A stretch of 25,414 nt of DNA, from contig USFX01000011.1 in assembly GCA_900553965.1 (NCBI GenBank), forward strand, positions 1 to 25,414, in the 5' to 3' direction. Source of the stretch: an uncultured Prevotella sp. Lineage in GTDB: Bacteria; Bacteroidota; Bacteroidia; Bacteroidales; Bacteroidaceae. Position 1 is the stretch's first letter. Each line of letters opens with the position of its first letter. Made by a program: the position numbers and the translations under genes. A model generated the notes under the pieces. That model saw nothing but the letters and a program-made list of their open reading frames with translations, did no database searches and was not told the origin of the DNA. This document shows, one piece after another, positions 15,510 to 22,901 of the stretch.

Positions 15510-15597
15510 ACATCCTGCTCCGCAGTCAATGACCTGACGATGAAAGAAAAGCAAGGGATGTGAAGGAAACTACTAATCGGAAAAAACCGGCTTACCA
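15510..15597 (+). promoter_or_regulatory. Leader of the lplA-gcv operon, possibly structured
   Basis: ACATCC at the very 5' end (15510-15515) can pair with GGATGT (15556-15561). Within this lies a seven-codon reading frame (MKEKQGM, 15540-15563). The layout does not resemble the glycine riboswitch that often precedes gcv operons, nor any other riboswitch I know. A function is only a possibility. Confidence 0.3.
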
Positions 15598-16605
15598 ATG
15601 AAATACATAGCGTTGCCAGATGAGAGAGGAGTGAGGCGGCTCTCGTTCTATCTTGCCATGGAGGAATATGTGGCGAGACATGTCGACGAGCGTGACTGCT
15701 TCTTCATGTGGCAGGTCGAGCCGAGCGTTATCTTCGGGCGCAACCAGCTCATCGAGAACGAGGTGAACCTCGACTTCTGCCGTCAGCGCGGCATCATGAC
15801 CTATCGCAGGAAGAGCGGCGGCGGATGCGTCTATGCCGACATGAAGAACATCATGTTCTCATATATAACAGGCGAGGAGAACGTCGGCTTCACGTTCAAC
15901 CGCTATATAAATATGGTGGCGCTGGTGCTGGCCCGGCTGGGCGTCGACGCACGGACGAGCGGACGCAACGACATACTGATCGGCGACCGGAAGGTTTCCG
16001 GCAATGCCTTCTACAGACTCCCCGGACGAAGTATCGTCCACGGCACGATGCTCTATGACACCGACATGGAGAACATGGTGGGCAGCATCACGCCCACGGG
16101 TGAGAAACTGTTGAGCAAGGGAGTGGAGAGCGTGCGCCAGCGGATAGCCCTGCTGAAGGACTATGTGGACATTGACATCGAGGAGTTCAAGCGTTTCGTG
16201 AGAGAGAATCTTTGTGACGGCGTGATGACGCTCACCAAGGATGATGTCATGGCGATTGAAACTCTGGAGAAAGAATATCTCTCGCCGGAATTCATCTACG
16301 GCAACAACCCGAGCTATACAGTGGTGCGCCGCAGGCGTATTGAGGGCGTCGGAGAGATAGAGGTGCGTGTGGAACTGAAGAACGGTGTGATTAAGGGCCT
16401 CAATCTCGTCGGCGACTACTTCCTGACCGGCGACCTTGACGGCGACGTCGTGTCGCGGTTGCGCAACGTTCCCCTGACCCGCGAGGCTGTCATGGCGGCT
16501 CTGCCCGGGCGCATGGAGGATGTGATCATGAACCTCAGCCATGACCAGCTGGTAAGTCTGCTGCTCGGCGGGGAGGATGGTGAGGTTGAAGGTTCTGCAA
16601 GTTGA
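15598..16605 (+). CDS. lplA: Lipoate-protein ligase A
   Basis: LplA activates free lipoate with ATP and attaches it to a lysine of lipoyl domains, here most plausibly GcvH encoded 1.3 kb downstream. The 335-residue protein has the lipoate-binding RRKSGGGCVY (70-79), SGRNDILIGDRKVSGNAF with the conserved Lys132, and a C-terminal accessory domain (about 250-335; VELKNGVIKGLNLVGDYF). Length matches the two-domain E. coli type (337-338 residues). It follows the operon promoter directly. Placement as first gene of the glycine cleavage operon ties cofactor loading to the amount of H protein. The ATG at 15598 fits the family start. Confidence 0.92.
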   Translation: MKYIALPDERGVRRLSFYLAMEEYVARHVDERDCFFMWQVEPSVIFGRNQLIENEVNLDFCRQRGIMTYRRKSGGGCVYADMKNIMFSYITGEENVGFTFNRYINMVALVLARLGVDARTSGRNDILIGDRKVSGNAFYRLPGRSIVHGTMLYDTDMENMVGSITPTGEKLLSKGVESVRQRIALLKDYVDIDIEEFKRFVRENLCDGVMTLTKDDVMAIETLEKEYLSPEFIYGNNPSYTVVRRRRIEGVGEIEVRVELKNGVIKGLNLVGDYFLTGDLDGDVVSRLRNVPLTREAVMAALPGRMEDVIMNLSHDQLVSLLLGGEDGEVEGSAS

Positions 16606-16730
16606 AGGCCGAATGTTGAAAGCCGTGTGGCGACGGGTGAGTTTATCATGGTAATCATACCTCTTCACTCTTCACTCATCACTCTAACCTCTTACCTAAT
16701 TATAATGTGGAAACAGAAAATCATCACTAT

Positions 16731-17825
16731 ATGGAAAACAAGAGAACCTGTCTTTACGACAAGCATGTGGCTCAGGGAGCCATGATAAGCCCGTTCGGCG
16801 GCTTCGATATGCCGATACAGTATACCGATATCAAGGACGAACACAATGCCGTGCGTCAGGCGTGCGGTGTGTTCGACGTTTCCCACATGGGTGAGGTCGT
16901 CGTGCGCGGCCGTGACGCCGAACGTTATGTCAACCACATCTTTACCAACGACGTGGCCGGCATACCGTCGGGAAAGATTCTCTACGGAATGATGTGCAAC
17001 CCGGATGGAGGCACCGTCGACGACATGCTGGTCTATAAGATGGGCGACAACGACTTCTTCATCGTCATTAATGCCGCCAACATAGAAAAGGATTGGGAGT
17101 GGATGACGGGCAATACCAAAGGCTATAACATCGACATAAGGAACGTCTCCGACTTCTACGGACAGATCGCCGTACAGGGACCGGAGGCTGAAGCAGTGGT
17201 CGAAGAAGTGCTCGGAATGAAGTGTTCCGACCTCGTTTTCTATACGTCAAAGATGATAGAGAACGGAAATGCCGACTCGATAATAATCAGCCGGACGGGA
17301 TATACCGGTGAGGACGGGTTTGAAATATACGGCTCTCATTACTTCATACGCAACCAGTGGGACAAGCTGATGGAGAGCGGACGGTGCAAGCCATGCGGAT
17401 TGGGATGTCGCGACACGTTGCGCTTCGAGGCCGGACTTCCGCTCTACGGTGACGAACTTGCGGACGATATAACTCCGTTGGAGGCCGGACTTGGCATCTT
17501 CGTTAAGCTCGACAAGGAGGAATTCATCGGCCGTGAGGCCCTGCTACGGCAGAAAGAGGAGGGACTCAAACGCCGCATCGTCGGCATAGAACTGGCCGAC
17601 CGGGCTATCCCACGTCATGGATATGACGTGCTCAAGGGCGGCGAAAAGGTCGGTGAGGTTACCACCGGATACCATAGCATATCCACGGACAAGAGCGTCT
17701 GCATGGCAATGGTGGATGCACCATACGCCAAACTGGGCACCGAAGTGGAGATACGGATACGCAAGAAGACGTTCCCCGGCACAGTTGTGAAGAAGATTTT
17801 CTATGATAAGAAGTATAAGAAGTGA
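16731..17825 (+). CDS. gcvT: Glycine cleavage system T protein (aminomethyltransferase)
   Basis: GcvT takes the aminomethyl group from lipoylated GcvH, releases ammonia and forms 5,10-methylene-tetrahydrofolate. The 364-residue protein shows GVFDVSHMGEV (46-56), NPDGGTVDDMLVY (90-102, with the acidic residues of the folate site), SRTGYTGEDGFEIY and GLGCRDTLRFEAG, all standard for the family. I start at the ATG 16731 (MENKRTCLYDKH); an in-frame GTG at 16707 would add eight unconserved residues. The 125-bp gap after lplA holds a pyrimidine-rich stretch (CTCTTCACTCTTCACTCATCACTC, around 16661-16685) resembling the right arms of the family B palindromes. An 88-bp gap separates it from gcvH. Confidence 0.95.
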   Translation: MENKRTCLYDKHVAQGAMISPFGGFDMPIQYTDIKDEHNAVRQACGVFDVSHMGEVVVRGRDAERYVNHIFTNDVAGIPSGKILYGMMCNPDGGTVDDMLVYKMGDNDFFIVINAANIEKDWEWMTGNTKGYNIDIRNVSDFYGQIAVQGPEAEAVVEEVLGMKCSDLVFYTSKMIENGNADSIIISRTGYTGEDGFEIYGSHYFIRNQWDKLMESGRCKPCGLGCRDTLRFEAGLPLYGDELADDITPLEAGLGIFVKLDKEEFIGREALLRQKEEGLKRRIVGIELADRAIPRHGYDVLKGGEKVGEVTTGYHSISTDKSVCMAMVDAPYAKLGTEVEIRIRKKTFPGTVVKKIFYDKKYKK

Positions 17826-17913
17826 TTCGGAAGTATGATAGTAATGATGTGGAAGCATGATAACGGAGTGTTGAGAACAATACTGAAGTATAAACATAAA
17901 AAAGAAAAACGAT

Positions 17914-18294
17914 ATGGCAAAGGTTATTGAAGGACTCTATTATTCAGAGTCACATGAGTATGTGAGAGTGGAAGGAAACATCGGTTACGTCGGTATTACC
18001 GACTATGCGCAGCACGCGCTCGGCAATGTGGTGTATGTGGACATGCCCGAAGTGGACGATGAGGTTGCGGCAGGCGAGGAGTTCGGTGCCGTTGAGAGCG
18101 TGAAGGCGGCCAGCGACCTTAACTCGCCCGTGAGCGGAACGGTTGTCGAAATCAATGAGGAGCTCGACGAAAAGCCCGAACTGCTCAATCAGGATGCCTT
18201 CGGAAACTGGATTATCAAGGTCGAGATGACGGACCCGTCAGAGCTTGACGCTCTGATGGATGCCGCCGCATACGGTGAGTTCTGCAAGGAGTGA
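17914..18294 (+). CDS. gcvH: Glycine cleavage system H protein
   Basis: GcvH is the small lipoylated shuttle that carries the aminomethyl intermediate between the P, T and L proteins. The 126-residue protein has the conserved YYSESHEYV start region, GITDYAQHALGNVVYVD, and the lipoylation site ESVKAASDL with Lys64. It ends with the family pattern GEFCKE. Length is exactly typical (125-130). It is the expected substrate of the LplA encoded at the head of the operon. The start ATG is 88 bp after gcvT, and the spacer has no terminator-like hairpin. Confidence 0.97.
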   Translation: MAKVIEGLYYSESHEYVRVEGNIGYVGITDYAQHALGNVVYVDMPEVDDEVAAGEEFGAVESVKAASDLNSPVSGTVVEINEELDEKPELLNQDAFGNWIIKVEMTDPSELDALMDAAAYGEFCKE

Positions 18295-18367
18295 GACACC
18301 TGGAGGCAATCCGAAATTATGTTAGCATACCGTTATGGTATCTGTAACCCGTAATAATAGAATTGTT

Positions 18368-19681
18368 ATGGCATATAAATATTTTCCTCATACCGAGGCG
18401 GACCTGCAGGAAATGTTCGCCAAGGTAGGCGTAAAGTCGCTTGACGACCTTTACGCCGAGGTGCCGGAGAGCATCCGTTTCCGTGGCGACTACGACCTGC
18501 TGGAGGCTAAGAGCGAGATGGAGGTGCGCCGGTTGTTCGCCGGTTTGGGCAAAGAGAACAAGCTGCTGACGTGCTTCGCCGGTGCGGGAGTGTACGACCA
18601 CTACACTCCGGCCGCCGTTCCGAACATCATCAGCCGCTCTGAGTTCCTCACGTCATACACGCCTTATCAGGCTGAAATATCACAGGGAACGCTCCATTAC
18701 ATATTTGAATATCAGTCGATGATGGCCGAACTGACGGGCATGGACATCGCCAACGCCTCGATGTATGATGGCACGACGGCCACGGCAGAGGCAGTGCTGA
18801 TGGCCGCCGCAGCTTCGAAGAAGTGCAATAAGGTGCTTGTCTCGTCAACGGTAGACCCGAAAATGCTCGCCGTGGTGCGGACGTACGCCCGTTTCCACGG
18901 TGTGGAGATAGAGATGATTGACGCCTGTGACGGCGCGACCGACCGCGAGGACCTCAGCAGGAGGCTGGCCGCGGGCGGCGTTGCCGGTGTTCTTGTGCAA
19001 CAGCCGAACTTCTACGGCATTGTGGAAGACTACTCCGGCGTTGCCGATGCCGTCCATTCAGCGAAGGCATTGCTGATAATGAACGCCGTGGCGGCCGACC
19101 TCGCCGTGCTGAAAACGCCGGGAGAGTGGGGCGCTGACATTGCCGTGGGCGACGGACAGAGCCTCGGAATACCGATGTCGTTCGGCGGACCGTATGTCGG
19201 TTATATGTGTTGCACGGAGAAACTGATACGCAAAATGCCGGGACGCATCGTCGGATCGACGCGCGACAACCGCGGACAGCGGGCTTTCGTGCTCACCCTT
19301 CAGGCCCGCGAGCAGCACATCCGCCGCGAGAAAGCAACGTCGAACATCTGTTCCAACCAGAGTCTGATGGCGCTTTTTGTCACTGTCTATATGTCACTCA
19401 TGGGGCGTAAGGGACTCCGTGAGGCTTCCGAACAGTCGTATGCCGGTGCCCACTATCTTTGCGACCGCCTTCTTGCGACCGGTCATTTCAGCCTTGCTTT
19501 CGACCGGCCGTTCTTCAACGAGTTCTGCGTGAGGTATGACGGCGACGTCGATGAGCTTCAGCGTCGCTTCATCGAGGCCGGAATTCTGGGTGGAGTGAAA
19601 GTCGCGGACGACACGCTGATGTTCGCCGTGACGGAGAAGAGAACGAAAGAGGAAATCGACAAACTTATAGAAACCATCTGA
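18368..19681 (+). CDS. gcvPA: Glycine dehydrogenase (decarboxylating) subunit 1
   Basis: This is the N-terminal half of the PLP-dependent P protein, which decarboxylates glycine. The 437-residue protein begins MAYKYFPHTEADLQEMFAKVGV and contains FAGAGVYDHYTPAAVPNI, SEFLTSYTPYQAEISQGTL and YDGTTATAEAVLMA, the usual signatures of the separate subunit. It lacks the PLP lysine, which is in subunit 2. An in-frame ATG at 18335 exists, but the family start is 18368. The gene ends 2 bp before gcvPB, so the two subunits are translationally linked. Many Bacteroidota carry a single fused gcvP of about 950 residues; the split form is the notable point here. Confidence 0.95.
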   Translation: MAYKYFPHTEADLQEMFAKVGVKSLDDLYAEVPESIRFRGDYDLLEAKSEMEVRRLFAGLGKENKLLTCFAGAGVYDHYTPAAVPNIISRSEFLTSYTPYQAEISQGTLHYIFEYQSMMAELTGMDIANASMYDGTTATAEAVLMAAAASKKCNKVLVSSTVDPKMLAVVRTYARFHGVEIEMIDACDGATDREDLSRRLAAGGVAGVLVQQPNFYGIVEDYSGVADAVHSAKALLIMNAVAADLAVLKTPGEWGADIAVGDGQSLGIPMSFGGPYVGYMCCTEKLIRKMPGRIVGSTRDNRGQRAFVLTLQAREQHIRREKATSNICSNQSLMALFVTVYMSLMGRKGLREASEQSYAGAHYLCDRLLATGHFSLAFDRPFFNEFCVRYDGDVDELQRRFIEAGILGGVKVADDTLMFAVTEKRTKEEIDKLIETI

Positions 19682-19683
19682 CT

Positions 19684-21147
19684 ATGAACAACAGACTATA
19701 TGGCAATCTGATTTTCGAGCTCTCGCAGGAGGGGCGTTGCGGCTATTCGCTGCCAGAAAACCGTTTCGGCAGCTATGAAGTGCCGGACGAGTTGCGCCGC
19801 GGGGAAGAGCCGCAGCTGCCGGAGTGTGACGAGATGACGGTGGTGAGACACTACACCAACCACAGCTCCAACAACTTCGGAGTGAACAACGGCTTCTATC
19901 CTTTGGGCAGCTGCACGATGAAATATAATCCGATTATCAACGAGGAGATAGCCGCCATGCCGGAGTTTGCCGGTCTCCATCCGGCGCAACCGGACGACAC
20001 ATGCCGCGGTGCGATTGACGTGATGGCCGGACTGGAGCGTTCGCTCTGCGCCCTGACGGGCCTGAGCCGTTTCACGCTTGCTCCGTTTGCCGGTGCCCAC
20101 GGCGAGCTGACGGGTCTGATGATTATCCGTCAGTATCACGAAGACCGTGGCGACACGAAGCGCACGAAGGTCATCGTGCCCGACTCGGCCCACGGAACCA
20201 ATCCCGCTTCGGCGGCCGTGTGCGGTCTCGACGTGGTGGAGGTGAAGAGCCGGCCCGACGGTACGGTGGATGTCGACGACCTGCGCGGTCTGCTTGACGA
20301 CACTGTGGCAGCTATGATGATGACCAATCCCAACACGCTCGGCCTCTTCGAACGTAACATACCCGAGATAGCGGAGCTCGTTCATGACTGCGGCGCGCTG
20401 ATGTATTACGACGGAGCTAACCTCAACCCGATGCTCGGCGCATGCCGTCCGGGCGACATGGGCTTCGACGTGATGCACATCAATCTCCACAAGACGTTCT
20501 CAACGCCGCATGGCGGAGGAGGTCCCGGTGCCGGTCCGGTGGGAGTCCGCAAGGGCATGGAGGCCATAGTAGAGCGGCTCAGCAATGTTCCAGCACAGGA
20601 CGGAGCGGCCGATTCGGATGCGCCGCTGAAGGTCGGAGCATGGCATGGCAACTTCGCCGTATTGCTGCGGGCCTACGCCTATATCCTCACTCTCGGCCGT
20701 GAGAACATCCGGATGGTCGGTCCGCTGGCCACGCTTAATGCCAATTACATCAAAGAATCGCTCAAAGACGTCTACGCTCTGCCCATTGACGGATTGTGCA
20801 AGCATGAGTTTGTCTTCGACGGACTGCGCGACAAGTCGACCGGAGTGACGACGATGGACGTGGCCAAGCGGCTGCTTGACTACGGCTATCATGCCCCGAC
20901 AATCTATTTCCCGCTGCTCTTCCACGAGTCGCTCATGATTGAGCCGACGGAAAACGAGAGCAAGGAGACCATCGACGGATTCATCGCTGTCATGCGCCGC
21001 ATCGCCGAAGAGGCCGTCGAAAAGCCGGACGAGGTGAAGAGCGCTCCCCACAACACGCCAATCGGACGTGTCGACGACGTTCTGGCAGCCAAGCATCCTG
21101 TGGTCACATACAGGCAATTGACGGCTGAAAAGGCTACCGGAGACTAA
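19684..21147 (+). CDS. gcvPB: Glycine dehydrogenase (decarboxylating) subunit 2, PLP-binding
   Basis: This C-terminal half of the P protein binds PLP and hands the aminomethyl group to lipoyl-GcvH. The 487-residue protein has FYPLGSCTMKYNP (71-83), PDSAHGTNPASAA (166-178) and MHINLHKTFSTPHGGGGPG with the PLP-binding Lys270. The glycine-rich loop after Lys270 is the usual one. The length is normal for the split subunit. It starts 2 bp after gcvPA and is the last gene before a strong intrinsic terminator at 21189-21253, so it closes the operon begun at lplA. Confidence 0.96.
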   Translation: MNNRLYGNLIFELSQEGRCGYSLPENRFGSYEVPDELRRGEEPQLPECDEMTVVRHYTNHSSNNFGVNNGFYPLGSCTMKYNPIINEEIAAMPEFAGLHPAQPDDTCRGAIDVMAGLERSLCALTGLSRFTLAPFAGAHGELTGLMIIRQYHEDRGDTKRTKVIVPDSAHGTNPASAAVCGLDVVEVKSRPDGTVDVDDLRGLLDDTVAAMMMTNPNTLGLFERNIPEIAELVHDCGALMYYDGANLNPMLGACRPGDMGFDVMHINLHKTFSTPHGGGGPGAGPVGVRKGMEAIVERLSNVPAQDGAADSDAPLKVGAWHGNFAVLLRAYAYILTLGRENIRMVGPLATLNANYIKESLKDVYALPIDGLCKHEFVFDGLRDKSTGVTTMDVAKRLLDYGYHAPTIYFPLLFHESLMIEPTENESKETIDGFIAVMRRIAEEAVEKPDEVKSAPHNTPIGRVDDVLAAKHPVVTYRQLTAEKATGD

Positions 21148-21188
21148 TCGGAGTGAGTCAACGAAAATAATAAAGCTATGTCAATCCA

Positions 21189-21253
21189 GCAGAGACGCGA
21201 AGACATGGAGGTACGTCACAGTGACCTCTGAGTCTTCGCGTCTCTGCTTTTTT
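21189..21253 (+). terminator. Very strong intrinsic terminator ending the gcv operon
   Basis: GCAGAGACGCGAAGAC (21189-21204) pairs perfectly with 21232-21247 over 16 bp and is followed by six T. Inside, GAGGT and ACCTC pair again and CAC/GTG closes the tip, so nearly all of the 59 nt can form one long stem interrupted by one mismatch and wobble pairs. It is located 41 bp after the gcvPB stop. Confidence 0.9.
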
Positions 21254-21268
21254 GTGCCTAAGACATGA

Positions 21269-21336
21269 ACATACAGTGATTCATGCGCGCACATTTTGTG
21301 CTTTGGATGCGTAAACATTGTGCTTCAGGCACGCAT
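21269..21336. repeat. Imperfect 22-24-bp tandem repeat upstream of lpd
   Basis: Three units begin at 21269, 21291 and 21315, each opening with ACAT and containing an A/TGTG-TTC/T pattern and ATGCG or ACGC near the end (for example ACATTGTGCTTCAGGCACGC). They fill the space between the gcv terminator and lpd, as the 22-bp units do in front of cls. Divergence between units is high. Confidence 0.45.
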
Positions 21337-21357
21337 ACACAAATCAACATATACGTT

Positions 21358-22782
21358 ATGAAAACAGATCTAATCATCATCGGCAGCGGCCCGGGTGGCT
21401 ATCGTGCTGCCGAATATGCCGCCGGACATGGCCTCGGAGTTGTCATCATCGACGAACGCGAGGCCGGAGGAACATGTCTCAACCGCGGTTGCATACCGAC
21501 GAAGGCGCTCTGCCGCCATGCCGAAATAATCGATACATTGCGCGAAGCCTCCGCCTTGGGGTTTTCCGACCTTAGTTACACCATTGATTTTCCGCGTATC
21601 AGGGAGCGTCAGCAGCAGATTGTCAGCCAGCTTCGCGGCGGCGTTGAGCAGATTCTCGCCAAACCGGGCATAACAATGAAGCGCGGACATGCCACATTCT
21701 GCGGCCCGCGGACGGTGGCAGTCGGCGATGAAGAATATGAAGCCGACAATATTATCATTGCTACGGGAGCGCGGCCCAAGATGATTCCCGCTTGTGCGGG
21801 ACTATCGAGGAGTGAGGAGTGTGGAGTGAGGAGTGAGAATAGTCCTGTTGATAATAGTAATCTCACTCCTCCCTCCACACTCCTCCCTCCACAAAACATC
21901 CTCACCTCCGACGAACTGCTTGCCATCGACCGCGTTCCCGCCCGGTTGTGCATTGTCGGGGCCGGTGTGATAGGCATGGAGTTCGCCTCTATTTTCAACA
22001 GCTTGGGCAGCGAGGTGACGGTCGTGGAATATATGAAAGAATGTCTTCCGGCGATAGACAGCGACATTGCCGGTCGTCTGCGCAAGAGTTTGGCGCGCAA
22101 AGGCATAACATTCTTCATGCAGTCGGCCGTGACGGAGATATCCGACGGGCGCGTCGTGTTCGAGCGCAAGGGCAAGCCGCAGACCGTTGAGGCTGATACG
22201 ATACTCGTCGCCACAGGCCGGCGACCGAACGTCGAGGGACTCGGCCTCGAAGCAGCCGGTGTGGAATATGACGCAAAGGGGATAAAGACAGACGACCACA
22301 TGCAGACCAACGTGGCGGGAATCTACGCCATCGGTGACGTCAACGGACGCTGTATGCTGGCCCACGCAGCGACGATGCAAGGCATACATGCCGTCAACAC
22401 CATCCTCGGCCGCTGTGACGACATACGTCTGGACATCATGCCGTCGGCCATCTTCACCCATCCCGAAGCCGCCGGCGTGGGAATGAGCGAGGACCAGTGT
22501 AAGGCGCAGGGCATCGACTACACCTGCCGCAAGGCTTACCACCGCGCCAACGGCAAGTCTCTGACGATGGGCGAGACCGACGGAATGGTCAAACTGATAG
22601 CCGACGCCGACGGCGGCCGCATCATTGGATGTCATGCCTATGGCCCTCATTCGGCCGACATGGTTCAGGAAATCAGCGCGCTTATGTGTCGCGAGACAAC
22701 CGTCGCCCAGCTCCGCGACATGGTCCACATCCACCCGACGGTGGGCGAGATGCTGCAGGAAGCGGCAATGGTGTGGGTTTAG
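21358..22782 (+). CDS. lpd: Dihydrolipoyl dehydrogenase (E3 / L protein) with an in-frame palindrome-derived insertion
   Basis: This FAD enzyme reoxidises the dihydrolipoyl group of GcvH (and of 2-oxoacid dehydrogenases) with NAD+. The 474-residue protein has the FAD motif GSGPGGY (9-15), the redox disulfide GGTCLNRGCIPTKAL (Cys40/Cys45), IIATGARP, the NAD motif GAGVIGMEF (201-209), GDVNGRCMLAHAA and the catalytic HIHPTVGE (His459, Glu464). Residues about 150-179 (LSRSEECGVRSENSP...STLLPPQ) match nothing in the family. They are encoded by a family B palindromic repeat at 21805-21893 whose other copies are intergenic. Without them, the distance from ATGARP to GAGVIG is normal. The frame is kept and all catalytic residues are intact, so the enzyme may well be active. 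I start at ATG 21358, not at upstream starts back to 21283. Confidence 0.93.
   Translation: MKTDLIIIGSGPGGYRAAEYAAGHGLGVVIIDEREAGGTCLNRGCIPTKALCRHAEIIDTLREASALGFSDLSYTIDFPRIRERQQQIVSQLRGGVEQILAKPGITMKRGHATFCGPRTVAVGDEEYEADNIIIATGARPKMIPACAGLSRSEECGVRSENSPVDNSNLTPPSTLLPPQNILTSDELLAIDRVPARLCIVGAGVIGMEFASIFNSLGSEVTVVEYMKECLPAIDSDIAGRLRKSLARKGITFFMQSAVTEISDGRVVFERKGKPQTVEADTILVATGRRPNVEGLGLEAAGVEYDAKGIKTDDHMQTNVAGIYAIGDVNGRCMLAHAATMQGIHAVNTILGRCDDIRLDIMPSAIFTHPEAAGVGMSEDQCKAQGIDYTCRKAYHRANGKSLTMGETDGMVKLIADADGGRIIGCHAYGPHSADMVQEISALMCRETTVAQLRDMVHIHPTVGEMLQEAAMVWV
21805..21893. repeat. Family B palindromic element, copy 1, inside lpd
   Basis: Arms GAGGAGTGAGA (21828-21838) and TCTCACTCCTC (21861-21871) pair over 11 bp around a 22-nt loop (ATAGTCCTGTTGATAATAGT then AA). 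Flanking GAGGAGTG/CTCCTCCCTCC stretches extend the palindrome. The loop is almost identical to that of the copy at 22791-22894. Confidence 0.9.
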
Positions 22783-22790
22783 TTTTCGTG

Positions 22791-22894
22791 TATTTCGAGG
22801 AGTGTGGAGTGAGGATAGTCCTGTTGATAAGAGTAATCTCACTCCTCTCTCCACATTCCTCCCTCCTCGAAATACATTCCACCCTCCTCGAAAT
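22791..22894. repeat. Family B palindromic element, copy 2, between convergent lpd and metY
   Basis: Outer arms TATTTCGAGGAG (22791-22802) and CTCCTCGAAATA (22863-22874) pair perfectly over 12 bp. Inner GAGTGAG/CTCACTC surround the loop with ATAGTCCTGTTGATAAGAGT. A second right-arm fragment, CCCTCCTCGAAAT, follows to 22894. Lying between two convergent stop codons, it could serve as a bidirectional terminator. Confidence 0.85.
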
Positions 22895-22901
22895 CCCATC
22901 T

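Noticed and set aside
15510..15597. Glycine, TPP or preQ1 riboswitch in the lplA leader
   Set aside because: None of the conserved cores I know for these classes is present and the leader is too short for the glycine class.
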